Source: JBBRXJ01 sp038248505 (GTDB lineage Bacteria > Bacteroidota > Bacteroidia > Bacteroidales > JBBRXJ01). Taken from it: a stretch of DNA of 36,000 nucleotides. The position numbers were made by a program, and so were the translations under genes. The stretch spans positions 1 to 36,000 of the forward strand of contig JBBRXJ010000031.1 of NCBI GenBank assembly GCA_038248505.1. The letters are read 5' to 3'. The stretch's first letter is position 1, and the number at the start of each line of letters is the position of its first letter. The notes under the pieces were generated by a model. The model had not been told where the DNA came from and made no database searches. It saw nothing but the letters and a program-made list of their open reading frames with translations. Shown here in pieces: positions 9,184-15,506 of this stretch.

Positions 9184-9220
9184 TATATTTGGCTAAATAT
9201 ACGAAAATTCTTCAATTTTC
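9184..9220 (-). repeat. Two adjacent 18-bp palindromes between hemA and hemC
   Basis: Two perfect inverted repeats lie side by side with one base between them. The first is TATATTT-GGCT-AAATATA at 9184-9201. The second is GAAAATT-CTTC-AATTTTC at 9203-9220. Both have 7-bp arms and a 4-nt loop, and the second abuts the hemA stop codon. The stems are almost pure A/T and no U-tract follows on the minus strand, so this is not a standard terminator. They could form mRNA hairpins that affect processing or the hemA-to-hemC ratio, or bind a protein. Confidence 0.45.
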
Positions 9221-10477
9221 CTAATCATGTCCATAATGAAATAGATCCAGTATTTTCTTTAAAATTTTAGTGTCCTCTTCGTGAAACTCAATCTTACGAA
9301 GGTTTTTGATTAGCATTCTCGAGTATTTTTGATTGAGACGACTGCTGTATTCTTTTATAAGTTCAAATTGCTCAGGAGTATAACATTTTTCAGAGCATGA
9401 AAGCTCTTTGAGATGTATCTTTTCTAGATTAGCGGCCATTGATGTAATTATAGGCCTTAATGTGAGGGTGTTAAACCACTCTACATACTCGTCTGTCATT
9501 TCTTTAATTATTATCTCTGCCTTCTCAACGCTTTCTTGGCGCATTTTCATAGTATCTTCGGTTAAAATTTGAAGATCATCAACTCCAAAAAGCAAGGTGT
9601 TTTTTATTTTTGAAATAGATTCATCAATATTGCGAGGTACCGATAAATCAATAAATAGTTGTGTGTGGTGTCGTTTGGAAGCATATTCTTGTACATCTGA
9701 ATTGGTGATAATGTTATGTGTTGCATTGGTGGCGGTTATGATGATGTCACTTTCCTCTAAATATTTTTTAAAATCGATGAAAGTTACTGCGGTCCCTCCA
9801 TATTCTTTTGCAAATTTCTCAGCAGTTTCAAAGGTTCTATTTGCTAAGGTAAAGTGAAGCCCTCCTTTTTTCTTTAAATGACTTAGAGCTATTTTGCCAG
9901 TTTCGCCTGTTCCTATAAGCAGTATTTTCTTTTCATGAATAGCACCTATTTTTTTAATACATAGATCTACAGCAACATAACTTACAGATCGAGCCCCTTT
10001 TTGAATATTTGTTTCGGTGCGTACGCTTTTACCTGCTTCAAATGATTTTTGGAACAATCGCATCAATACAGCATCGGTTAATGCAAGGTCGGTACATCGT
10101 AAATAGGCTTCTTTAACTTGATTTATTACTTGATCCTCACCCAATACCATCGAATCTAATCCTGAGGTAACTCTAAAAAGATGTTTTATGGCGTCTTTCC
10201 TCGTGTGCGTATAGAAATCTTCAAAGTAATCGGTTTTGCAATGTACGAAGTCATGAAGTATATCACTCACCTGTTTGAAATCCTTTTTATGACATGTATG
10301 TTGCTGATAGAAATATATTTCAGTGCGATTACAAGTGGAGAGTACCACAATTTCTTTGATATCTGTTTTTTGTAAGACTTGTTCGGCAAAAGCACCAATA
10401 TCGGATGCAGGTATTGAAAATAGCTCTCTTACATCAACATGGGCTGTTTTATGATTTATTCCGAGTACAGCTATCAT
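9221..10477 (-). CDS. hemA: Glutamyl-tRNA reductase
   Basis: Reduces glutamyl-tRNA(Glu) to glutamate-1-semialdehyde with NADPH, the committed step of the C5 haem route. The 418-aa length is normal. The catalytic cysteine is Cys49 in VVLSTCNRTEIYF. The DSMVLGEDQVINQVKEA segment and the NADPH-binding LLIGTGETGKIALSHL follow. The C-terminal part is the helical dimerisation domain. It is the first gene of the haem cluster and is preceded by a 284-nt gap with a possible -7 element at 10624-10631. Confidence 0.95.
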   Translation of the reverse strand: MIAVLGINHKTAHVDVRELFSIPASDIGAFAEQVLQKTDIKEIVVLSTCNRTEIYFYQQHTCHKKDFKQVSDILHDFVHCKTDYFEDFYTHTRKDAIKHLFRVTSGLDSMVLGEDQVINQVKEAYLRCTDLALTDAVLMRLFQKSFEAGKSVRTETNIQKGARSVSYVAVDLCIKKIGAIHEKKILLIGTGETGKIALSHLKKKGGLHFTLANRTFETAEKFAKEYGGTAVTFIDFKKYLEESDIIITATNATHNIITNSDVQEYASKRHHTQLFIDLSVPRNIDESISKIKNTLLFGVDDLQILTEDTMKMRQESVEKAEIIIKEMTDEYVEWFNTLTLRPIITSMAANLEKIHLKELSCSEKCYTPEQFELIKEYSSRLNQKYSRMLIKNLRKIEFHEEDTKILKKILDLFHYGHD

Positions 10478-10623
10478 TTTCGCTATCTTTTGTTTATAAT
10501 TTTATAGCCCTCAACACAAGTTTACAAAACGCCCGATTGCTAATTCAATTATCTATTTATTAATGTGAACTGTCTTGAATTTAATTAAATAATGATTTTC
10601 AAACGGTATTTCTTCTTAAAATG

Positions 10624-10631
10624 CAAAGTTA
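10624..10631 (-). promoter_or_regulatory. Possible -7 promoter element for the haem cluster
   Basis: The minus strand reads TAACTTTG, a match to the Bacteroidetes -7 consensus TAnnTTTG, about 147 nt upstream of the hemA start. No clear TTG (-33) is seen at the expected 17-23 nt spacing, so support is partial. A small palindrome (CGATA-AA-TATCG, 10666-10677) lies further upstream. Nothing else is recognised in 10478-10761. Confidence 0.3.
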
Positions 10632-10761
10632 AAGAAAAGAAGATGGATGAATATGGTCTTTAGCGCGATAAATATCGTAAATTGGTTTTGTTTATTAATA
10701 CCAAAATTCATACAGTCTTAATCTCAGCATTCTTTTTGCTTAATTTTATATTCTCAACTGC

Positions 10762-12282
10762 TTAACTAAACGCAAGCCATGAACTGGTACTTTTATAATC
10801 TTCAACAGGGGCTATTTCGGTCTTAAATTTATACGAACTTACAAGCATACTAATATCTTGTTTAATACTTTCAATACTATTGTTAATTAAATCAATCCTA
10901 AAGCCTGTATTACCTAGCATTACAAGGTGATTGGCAGCAATAACCTTGCTGATAATCTTTCCGAGATCAACCATTTTACGTTGTGCTAACTTTAAATCAA
11001 CAGTAAAATTTAAAATTGTTTTAAAACTCTCGGCCGATTTATTCGTTAATTCATATATACTAAGAAAAGCACCCAGATTCATGATTTTTTGTTTACTCAT
11101 AAGCTTTACTATCATTTCTGAAATCTGTGTGTAGAGCATTTCATTTGATCCTTCAAAAATTTGAAATGGGCGTGAATCAATAATTCCGCGTGAGCCAATA
11201 TGCTCTGCTTTGTAGCCATTGGCGCCACTTAGTTGGGTAAGCGTTTGGGCCGATTCTTGCATTAAATCGGTTACAATAGCTTTAATACTATTGGCTTCGA
11301 TACCTGCTAATGCTAGATTATTTTCTATGCCGCTATATGATGCACTTCGTAAACACATTGCTGAGCATATAGTAAATGCACTCTGAATTCGAGCAATTTG
11401 ATGTTGAACTTGATCTAATGATATTAATGGTTTTCCTCCAACAATGCGACTATTGCAGTGTTTTATCGATTCATCTAACATTCGGTGAATAAATCCTAAA
11501 CCCATTCCCGGAAATTGATAACGGCTTCTGTGTAATAAATCCATCATAATTTTTAAACCAGTTGATTCGGGTTCTAATTTGAATTGCTCCGGAACTCTTA
11601 TGTCTATTAGGTTTTTTCCATATGGAATAGGATATAATCCCAAATTATTATAATATTCTTCAACAATAATTTTTTGATTTGGCTGCTGTACATCACAAAT
11701 AAAAAAATCAATGTCACGACCTAAATTTCCTTTTTCATCTTTAGGCCGAGAGCTAATGAGCCAAAAGTCGGCCAGACCTGTTAAGCCTTGCCAATGCTTT
11801 GTTCCCTTAATATGATATTTCGATCCAATTTTAATATTTGATGTTTGCATATTCATAGCATCACTTCCAAAATCGGGCTCTGTAATCATTAAGCCACCCA
11901 TGTTTTGCTTTGTTAAAAAGCGCTTGAAAATATCCGCTTTTACTGGTTCTTGAGCATATTTTGCTACTGGTTCAAGAAAAAGTGCAATGTTTATACCAAG
12001 CGTTAATGACAATGGTAATGATTCGTAAGATGCCGATTCTAATATTGAAAGGCATTCTTTTACATGAATTCCTCGTCCACCATATTCGGTAGGAATTGCA
12101 ACCGATAAAGGATTGGTGGCCATAATGTCGCGCAGTACTAATGCGGGGAAACCTCTTTTTTGAATGAATTTTTCTATCTGATCTCTTTCGTAAAATGCAC
12201 TTTTTATGGCTTTGTTAAATGTATTTAGGAAGTCTGAAAAGGATTCTTGATTGCTTTTTGGTTTTTGATTCATTGAGATCAT
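10762..12282 (-). CDS. Acyl-CoA dehydrogenase family protein
   Basis: An FAD enzyme of the acyl-CoA dehydrogenase family, expected to introduce a 2,3-double bond into an acyl-CoA. The three-part fold is visible: an all-helical N-domain (1 to about 130), the FAD-contacting beta segment MITEPDFGSDAMNMQTSNI with KGTKHWQGLTG (131-170), and a helical C-domain with QVQHQIARIQ. The catalytic-base motif is present as IFEGSNEML (Glu377), equivalent to the IYEGT glutamate of medium-chain enzymes. At 506 aa it exceeds the usual 380-400 aa because of a C-terminal helical extension. Two ATGs three codons apart (12280-12282 and 12271-12273) could start it; I use the first. Substrate length is unknown, and no beta-oxidation partners lie nearby. 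Confidence 0.85.
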   Translation of the reverse strand: MISMNQKPKSNQESFSDFLNTFNKAIKSAFYERDQIEKFIQKRGFPALVLRDIMATNPLSVAIPTEYGGRGIHVKECLSILESASYESLPLSLTLGINIALFLEPVAKYAQEPVKADIFKRFLTKQNMGGLMITEPDFGSDAMNMQTSNIKIGSKYHIKGTKHWQGLTGLADFWLISSRPKDEKGNLGRDIDFFICDVQQPNQKIIVEEYYNNLGLYPIPYGKNLIDIRVPEQFKLEPESTGLKIMMDLLHRSRYQFPGMGLGFIHRMLDESIKHCNSRIVGGKPLISLDQVQHQIARIQSAFTICSAMCLRSASYSGIENNLALAGIEANSIKAIVTDLMQESAQTLTQLSGANGYKAEHIGSRGIIDSRPFQIFEGSNEMLYTQISEMIVKLMSKQKIMNLGAFLSIYELTNKSAESFKTILNFTVDLKLAQRKMVDLGKIISKVIAANHLVMLGNTGFRIDLINNSIESIKQDISMLVSSYKFKTEIAPVEDYKSTSSWLAFS

Positions 12283-12334
12283 TTTAAATTTCTAAAAGCT
12301 ATTTTGTAAACCTGCTGTACTTGAGTTCTTTTAT

Positions 12335-12342
12335 CAAAGATA
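12335..12342 (-). promoter_or_regulatory. Probable -7 element of the acyl-CoA dehydrogenase gene
   Basis: The minus strand reads TATCTTTG, matching TAnnTTTG, 53 nt before the first ATG. A standard -33 TTG is absent at the right spacing. That place is occupied by the 31-bp inverted repeat at 12344-12374. Confidence 0.45.
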
Positions 12343-12343
12343 C

Positions 12344-12374
12344 TTTTTAATTTAGAGCGATTCTAAATTAAAAA
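12344..12374. promoter_or_regulatory. Perfect 13-bp inverted repeat, likely operator for the acyl-CoA dehydrogenase gene
   Basis: TTTTTAATTTAGA and TCTAAATTAAAAA flank a 5-nt GCGAT spacer, with all 13 positions matched. The repeat begins one base upstream of the -7 element and fills the spacer and -33 region. It starts with T and ends with A on both strands, the reverse of an intrinsic terminator, so a protein-binding operator is more likely. No regulator gene is adjacent. Confidence 0.55.
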
Positions 12375-12545
12375 CATGATAAATACCATACTTTAGGCAA
12401 AAAACTCTTAAAAATAGGGTAAAATAGAGTCTTTAAAAAGATTGGTAAGGTTAAATAGGAGAGATAATTATAAGCTTAATTGATATTGCAGCTCAAAATT
12501 TATTTTATAAAAGCAAAGCTACATTGATGTTCTGATAATACAAAA

Positions 12546-12773
12546 TTAGGCATTTGCTATATCGGAATGTAAATCAGAGATAGAAATGCTAAATACTGAC
12601 ACTCCATATTTTCCTAGTATTTCAATAAATGCTCTTTTTGATAGTGCAACAATCTGTGCCGACTGCCCCGATGAAAGTTTAGCATCTTCGTATAGTTTTG
12701 CAGTAACAATCATTGAAAAATCATAATCTTTCAAATCTACACTATCTGGGATGTTTAGCTGAATCGTTCTCAT
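12546..12773 (-). CDS. UPF0175 family antitoxin-like protein, orphan
   Basis: A 75-aa protein with the UPF0175 pattern: an N-terminal strand (MRTIQLNIPD), a helix with AKLYEDAKLSSGQSAQIVALSKRAFIE that resembles a helix-turn-helix, then LGKYGVSVFSIS. The family is small and predicted to bind DNA. Members often precede a PIN-like (DUF3368) toxin as its antitoxin. The start is set at the ATG at 12771-12773, because the longer frame to 12803 adds only a Met/Phe-rich run across A-rich DNA. No PIN-type gene follows in the next 263 nt, and the gene upstream is a transporter. It is therefore a solitary regulator or the remnant of a pair. Confidence 0.7.
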   Translation of the reverse strand: MRTIQLNIPDSVDLKDYDFSMIVTAKLYEDAKLSSGQSAQIVALSKRAFIEILGKYGVSVFSISISDLHSDIANA

Positions 12774-12793
12774 AATCATATATTTAAAAAAAA

Positions 12794-12808
12794 ACATAAT
12801 CATTATGT
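12794..12808. promoter_or_regulatory. 7-1-7 palindrome upstream of the UPF0175 gene
   Basis: ACATAAT-C-ATTATGT is a perfect 7-1-7 inverted repeat 21-35 nt before the UPF0175 start. The core ATAATnATTAT is the same as in Fur/PerR-type boxes known from other phyla. Autoregulation by the adjacent small DNA-binding protein is equally possible. The region is very AT-rich, so chance is not excluded. Confidence 0.35.
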
Positions 12809-12928
12809 CATTCTGTATTATGAATAGCGTTTTTTTGCATGGTGCTATCTCTTAAATTACAATGAATGAGAAAAAAATATTTTCTAGTCTTGAACGTAAT
12901 TAGAATTTTGCCTTTGCACTTGCATTGC

Positions 12929-14185
12929 TTAGTTCATGCTTTTAATCTCTAATAGAATTACAGTTAAAAATAGACAAAAGAATAGTCCTGCACCAGCAAT
13001 AATAAAAGACATAGTATGGGTTCCTGTAGTTGCAAAGAGCATTTGTGAAAGTCGGCTAAATACAAAACCTCCTAAGCCCCATGCAGACATTAAAATACCG
13101 TAATTTAAACCGAAATTTTTCATTCCCCAAAAGCCTTTTGTAAATGAAGGAAACAAAGACAAGTTTGTGCCATAATTGAATCCTATAAATGTTGCAAAAA
13201 GTACAATGATAAAGACGGGCGAACTTTCTTTTAAATATAAAGAGGCAACTAACATTAATGCACTCTGAAATAAAAGCACAATAAATAAGGTGGTAGATTT
13301 GGCTATTTTATCAGATACAATACCTGCAATGACGCGACCAGAAGCATTTCCAACTGCCATTATAGCGACAGCAATAAAAGCTGATTTGCCCATACTTGCT
13401 TTAGCTAATCCTGAAATGTTGCTAATTACCATGAGTCCAACACCTGCACTTATAAAAAAGATAACCCACATGATATAAAACTTAGTTGTTTTTAACATAT
13501 ATATAGTGCTGAAATCTGTTGCCGTATTTTCGGATGCCTTTTGGGGCTTATTCGTTTTTAATTCGCTTTCTTTTGGTAAATAGCCAATTGGCGGATTTTT
13601 TAAGAGCATTGCAATGCTAAAGATTAGAACTAAAAACGTAATACCAAAAATTAACATGGTGGTCTGTAGGCCATATTTATTTATCAGAAAAGAGGAGAGT
13701 GGTGCGATATATACAGGAGCAATTCCAAATCCGGAAACAACTATACCCGCAATTAATCCTGTTTTAGCTGATGTAAACCATTTTAGCGCTGCAGGTGTTG
13801 TTGCTGAATAGCCAAATCCAATACCAGTGCCACCGAGTATTCCAAAACCAAGCATCCAAACATAATAATTAGTAGATAATGAAGCAATGATAAATCCAAT
13901 TCCAACTAAAATACCTCCAATTTTTGCCGTAAACGAAGGGCCTTTCTTATCTTGTATTCGACCAGCAATAATCATTGAAAAGGCAAAGGTTAATATACAT
14001 AATGCGTATGGATCATTGAGTGAAGCTAGGTCCCATTTAAAAGCACTTTCACCACCTGTTTTAATAGATTGAATAATGTTTTCTTTAAAAACGCTCCATG
14101 CATAAAGAATTCCTAATGCTAAATTGATAAAAAGAGCCGCAATGGTTACGATCCATCCATTTGTTGTTATTTTTATAGACTTCAT
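12929..14185 (-). CDS. OFA-family MFS transporter
   Basis: An inner-membrane major facilitator of the oxalate/formate antiporter (OFA) group. The 418-aa protein shows about 12 hydrophobic segments and OFA hallmarks: N-terminal NLALGILYAWSVF, IIAGRIQDKKGPSF after helix 2, the Gly-rich GILGGTGIGFGYSATTPAALKWF, and GLIAGIVVSGFGIAP. The second half starts near residue 232 after a Lys-rich cytoplasmic loop. Family members move small carboxylates such as oxalate, formate or lactate; the substrate here cannot be set. It is a single gene, with 155 nt to the UPF0175 gene and nearly 400 nt of non-coding DNA upstream. Confidence 0.85.
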   Translation of the reverse strand: MKSIKITTNGWIVTIAALFINLALGILYAWSVFKENIIQSIKTGGESAFKWDLASLNDPYALCILTFAFSMIIAGRIQDKKGPSFTAKIGGILVGIGFIIASLSTNYYVWMLGFGILGGTGIGFGYSATTPAALKWFTSAKTGLIAGIVVSGFGIAPVYIAPLSSFLINKYGLQTTMLIFGITFLVLIFSIAMLLKNPPIGYLPKESELKTNKPQKASENTATDFSTIYMLKTTKFYIMWVIFFISAGVGLMVISNISGLAKASMGKSAFIAVAIMAVGNASGRVIAGIVSDKIAKSTTLFIVLLFQSALMLVASLYLKESSPVFIIVLFATFIGFNYGTNLSLFPSFTKGFWGMKNFGLNYGILMSAWGLGGFVFSRLSQMLFATTGTHTMSFIIAGAGLFFCLFLTVILLEIKSMN

Positions 14186-14222
14186 TTATTATTATTATTG
14201 TGTTGTATTCAATTGTCTTTGA

Positions 14223-14232
14223 GATTGCAATC
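14223..14232. promoter_or_regulatory. Small palindrome upstream of the MFS gene
   Basis: GATTGCAATC is a perfect 10-bp palindrome 38 nt upstream of the transporter ATG. It is short and could be chance. Apart from this and the cspA-type terminator at 14516-14546, the 389-nt gap 14186-14574 shows nothing recognisable. Confidence 0.2.
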
Positions 14233-14515
14233 CAGCTATTTAGTGATGTTCTTTAATATTAGTAATGGCTATTATAACTGATTTTAATTTTGAGTTTGTA
14301 AATATAATAAATTTAGAATGCGTGCTTCTGAATGATATAGCTATTTTCCAAGCATTTTATTAGTTCTGCATTTTTTGTGAATTGTAAATTATTTGATGGA
14401 TTTATTTAAAGCACTTTAGCTAGGAAAAGCATATTGGTGTGGTGCTTATATCAAAATAATAAAAGAAACAAAAAAAATCTAATATCTATTTTTTTTACCC
14501 CACCAAAAAAAAGAG

Positions 14516-14546
14516 CATAAAAAAAACCTTACAATGTGTAAGGTTT
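14516..14546 (-). terminator. Intrinsic terminator of the cold-shock gene
   Basis: On the minus strand AAACCTTACA, a 3-nt loop and TGTAAGGTTT form a perfect 10-bp stem followed by a run of U. It starts 29 nt after the cold-shock stop codon. This separates the cold-shock gene from the MFS gene downstream. Confidence 0.9.
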
Positions 14547-14574
14547 CTACAATAAATGACTTATATAGTATAAA

Positions 14575-14766
14575 CTAAACTAGTTTTACATTTACAGCAT
14601 TTAATCCTTTTTTACCTTCTTGTAGTTCGAAGGTTACTTCATCATTTTCTTTGATGCTGTCTTTTAAGCCTGAAGAATGCACAAAGTATTCTTTTGAAGA
14701 ATCTGAGTCTTTAATGAATCCGAATCCTTTCGAATCATTGTAAAATTTTACTGTTCCTTTATTCAT
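14575..14766 (-). CDS. Cold-shock domain protein (CspA family)
   Basis: A 63-aa single-domain OB-fold protein that binds single-stranded RNA or DNA. Both nucleic-acid motifs are present: RNP1 KGFGFI (13-18) and RNP2 YFVHSS (27-32). The sequence starts MNKGTVKFYNDSKGFGF and ends GLNAVNVKLV, the normal full-length form. It is monocistronic, with its own strong terminator. The upstream DNA is AT-rich, as expected for a long cspA-type leader, but no promoter could be fixed. Confidence 0.95.
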   Translation of the reverse strand: MNKGTVKFYNDSKGFGFIKDSDSSKEYFVHSSGLKDSIKENDEVTFELQEGKKGLNAVNVKLV

Positions 14767-15007
14767 TGTATTAATTATTAATTTGTTGCTAATATACCTA
14801 TATTTAATTGAATATTTGGAGAGTATTACTGAATATTTTCAAATTCTTATATAAATACTAATTGAATGAGTATTTTGTAAATCTAGTTTTTTTAATTAAA
14901 TCACATATAAGTATCTAATAATCAAATTTGTAAAATAAAATCTCGACCCGTTTGGATAAAACTTCAATGCCTGTTCTTTTAAAAATTGGATATATCAGAT
15001 TAAATTT

Positions 15008-15031
15008 TCTGATTCTACATTATTAAACACC
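15008..15031 (+). repeat. Degenerate IS1595-like end
   Basis: The stretch TGATTCT, one base, CATTAT and then ACACC matches the element end at 35862 and the MITE end at 15210, with several changes. No inverted partner could be found before 15209. It may be an eroded element end within the repeat-rich gap. Confidence 0.35.
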
Positions 15032-15087
15032 AATGTCATGCTTAAGAATAGCAATCTGATATTTTCACATGATTTTAAATAAACGCA

Positions 15088-15103
15088 AAGCCCCTTAGGG
15101 CTT
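15088..15103. repeat. Intergenic GC-rich hairpin
   Basis: AAGCCC-CTTA-GGGCTT is a perfect 6-bp stem with a 4-nt loop in otherwise AT-rich DNA. Neither strand has a clean U-tract directly after it and no gene ends here. It may be part of a dispersed structured repeat together with the hairpin at 15150-15185. Confidence 0.4.
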
Positions 15104-15149
15104 ATATTTAGGCAGAAAGATATAATATAAAAACAATGAGAATCACGCT

Positions 15150-15185
15150 AGGGATGGAATTTCGGTAAATAGATGTTTCGTCCCT
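15150..15185. repeat. Intergenic hairpin with long loop
   Basis: AGGGATGGAA (15150-15159) can pair with TTTCGTCCCT (15176-15185) over 10 positions, two of them G-U, around a 16-nt loop. The GC-rich ends stand out from the surroundings. It resembles the structured intergenic repeats seen in many Bacteroidetes genomes, but I cannot confirm other copies from this window. Confidence 0.35.
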
Positions 15186-15208
15186 CAAAAAACAGATTGA
15201 AAATATAA

Positions 15209-15347
15209 GTTGATTCTGCATAATGATACACCAAAGACAAAGTTCATACTAAAATGCATCAGCGTCCTGCTTTCATCGATATATAAGAGATTTGGTTTCA
15301 TTAGAAATCAGTAAATATCTAATTAGTGTACGATAATGCAGAATAAA
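15209..15347. mobile_element. 139-bp MITE-like element with IS1595-type ends
   Basis: The left end (TTGATTCTGCATAATGATAC) and the inverted right end (read on the minus strand as TTTATTCTGCATTATCGTAC) match at 18 of 22 positions. Both match the IS1595-like element end at 35862. The direct repeat AAATATAA flanks it (15201-15208 and 15348-15355), fitting the 8-bp target duplication known for the IS1595 family. No transposase fits inside. It is a non-autonomous element that could be moved by an IS1595-type transposase. It lies about 160 bp upstream of the SprB-repeat gene. Confidence 0.7.
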
Positions 15348-15453
15348 AAATATAAAGTCTTTTTTATACGTTAGTGGCTTTTACAGTTTTTTTGTAGATT
15401 TATTTTTTTCTAATTTGAGATGATGGAAGCGAGTCATAATATTAGTTTTATAC

Positions 15454-15482
15454 TTGTTTCCACGCAAATTTTATTAAATTTG
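15454..15482 (+). promoter_or_regulatory. Bacteroidetes-type promoter of the SprB-repeat gene
   Basis: TTG at 15454-15456 is followed after 18 nt by TAAATTTG at 15475-15482. This matches the TTG / TAnnTTTG consensus of the Bacteroidetes primary sigma factor with correct spacing. Transcription would start near 15489, about 18 nt before the TTG start codon or about 84 nt before the internal ATG. It is the best promoter match in the window. Confidence 0.6.
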
Positions 15483-15506
15483 TTTAACAACCTGAATCTT
15501 ACTTAA

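Noticed and set aside
12344..12374. Inverted repeat as a transcription terminator
   Set aside because: The repeat begins with T and ends with A on both strands, so no U-tract follows the stem, and it sits upstream of a -7 element.
15132..15146. Possible right end of an IS element starting at 15008
   Set aside because: Only about ten bases (ATGAGAATCA) resemble the inverted end and the outer GGTGT part is missing.
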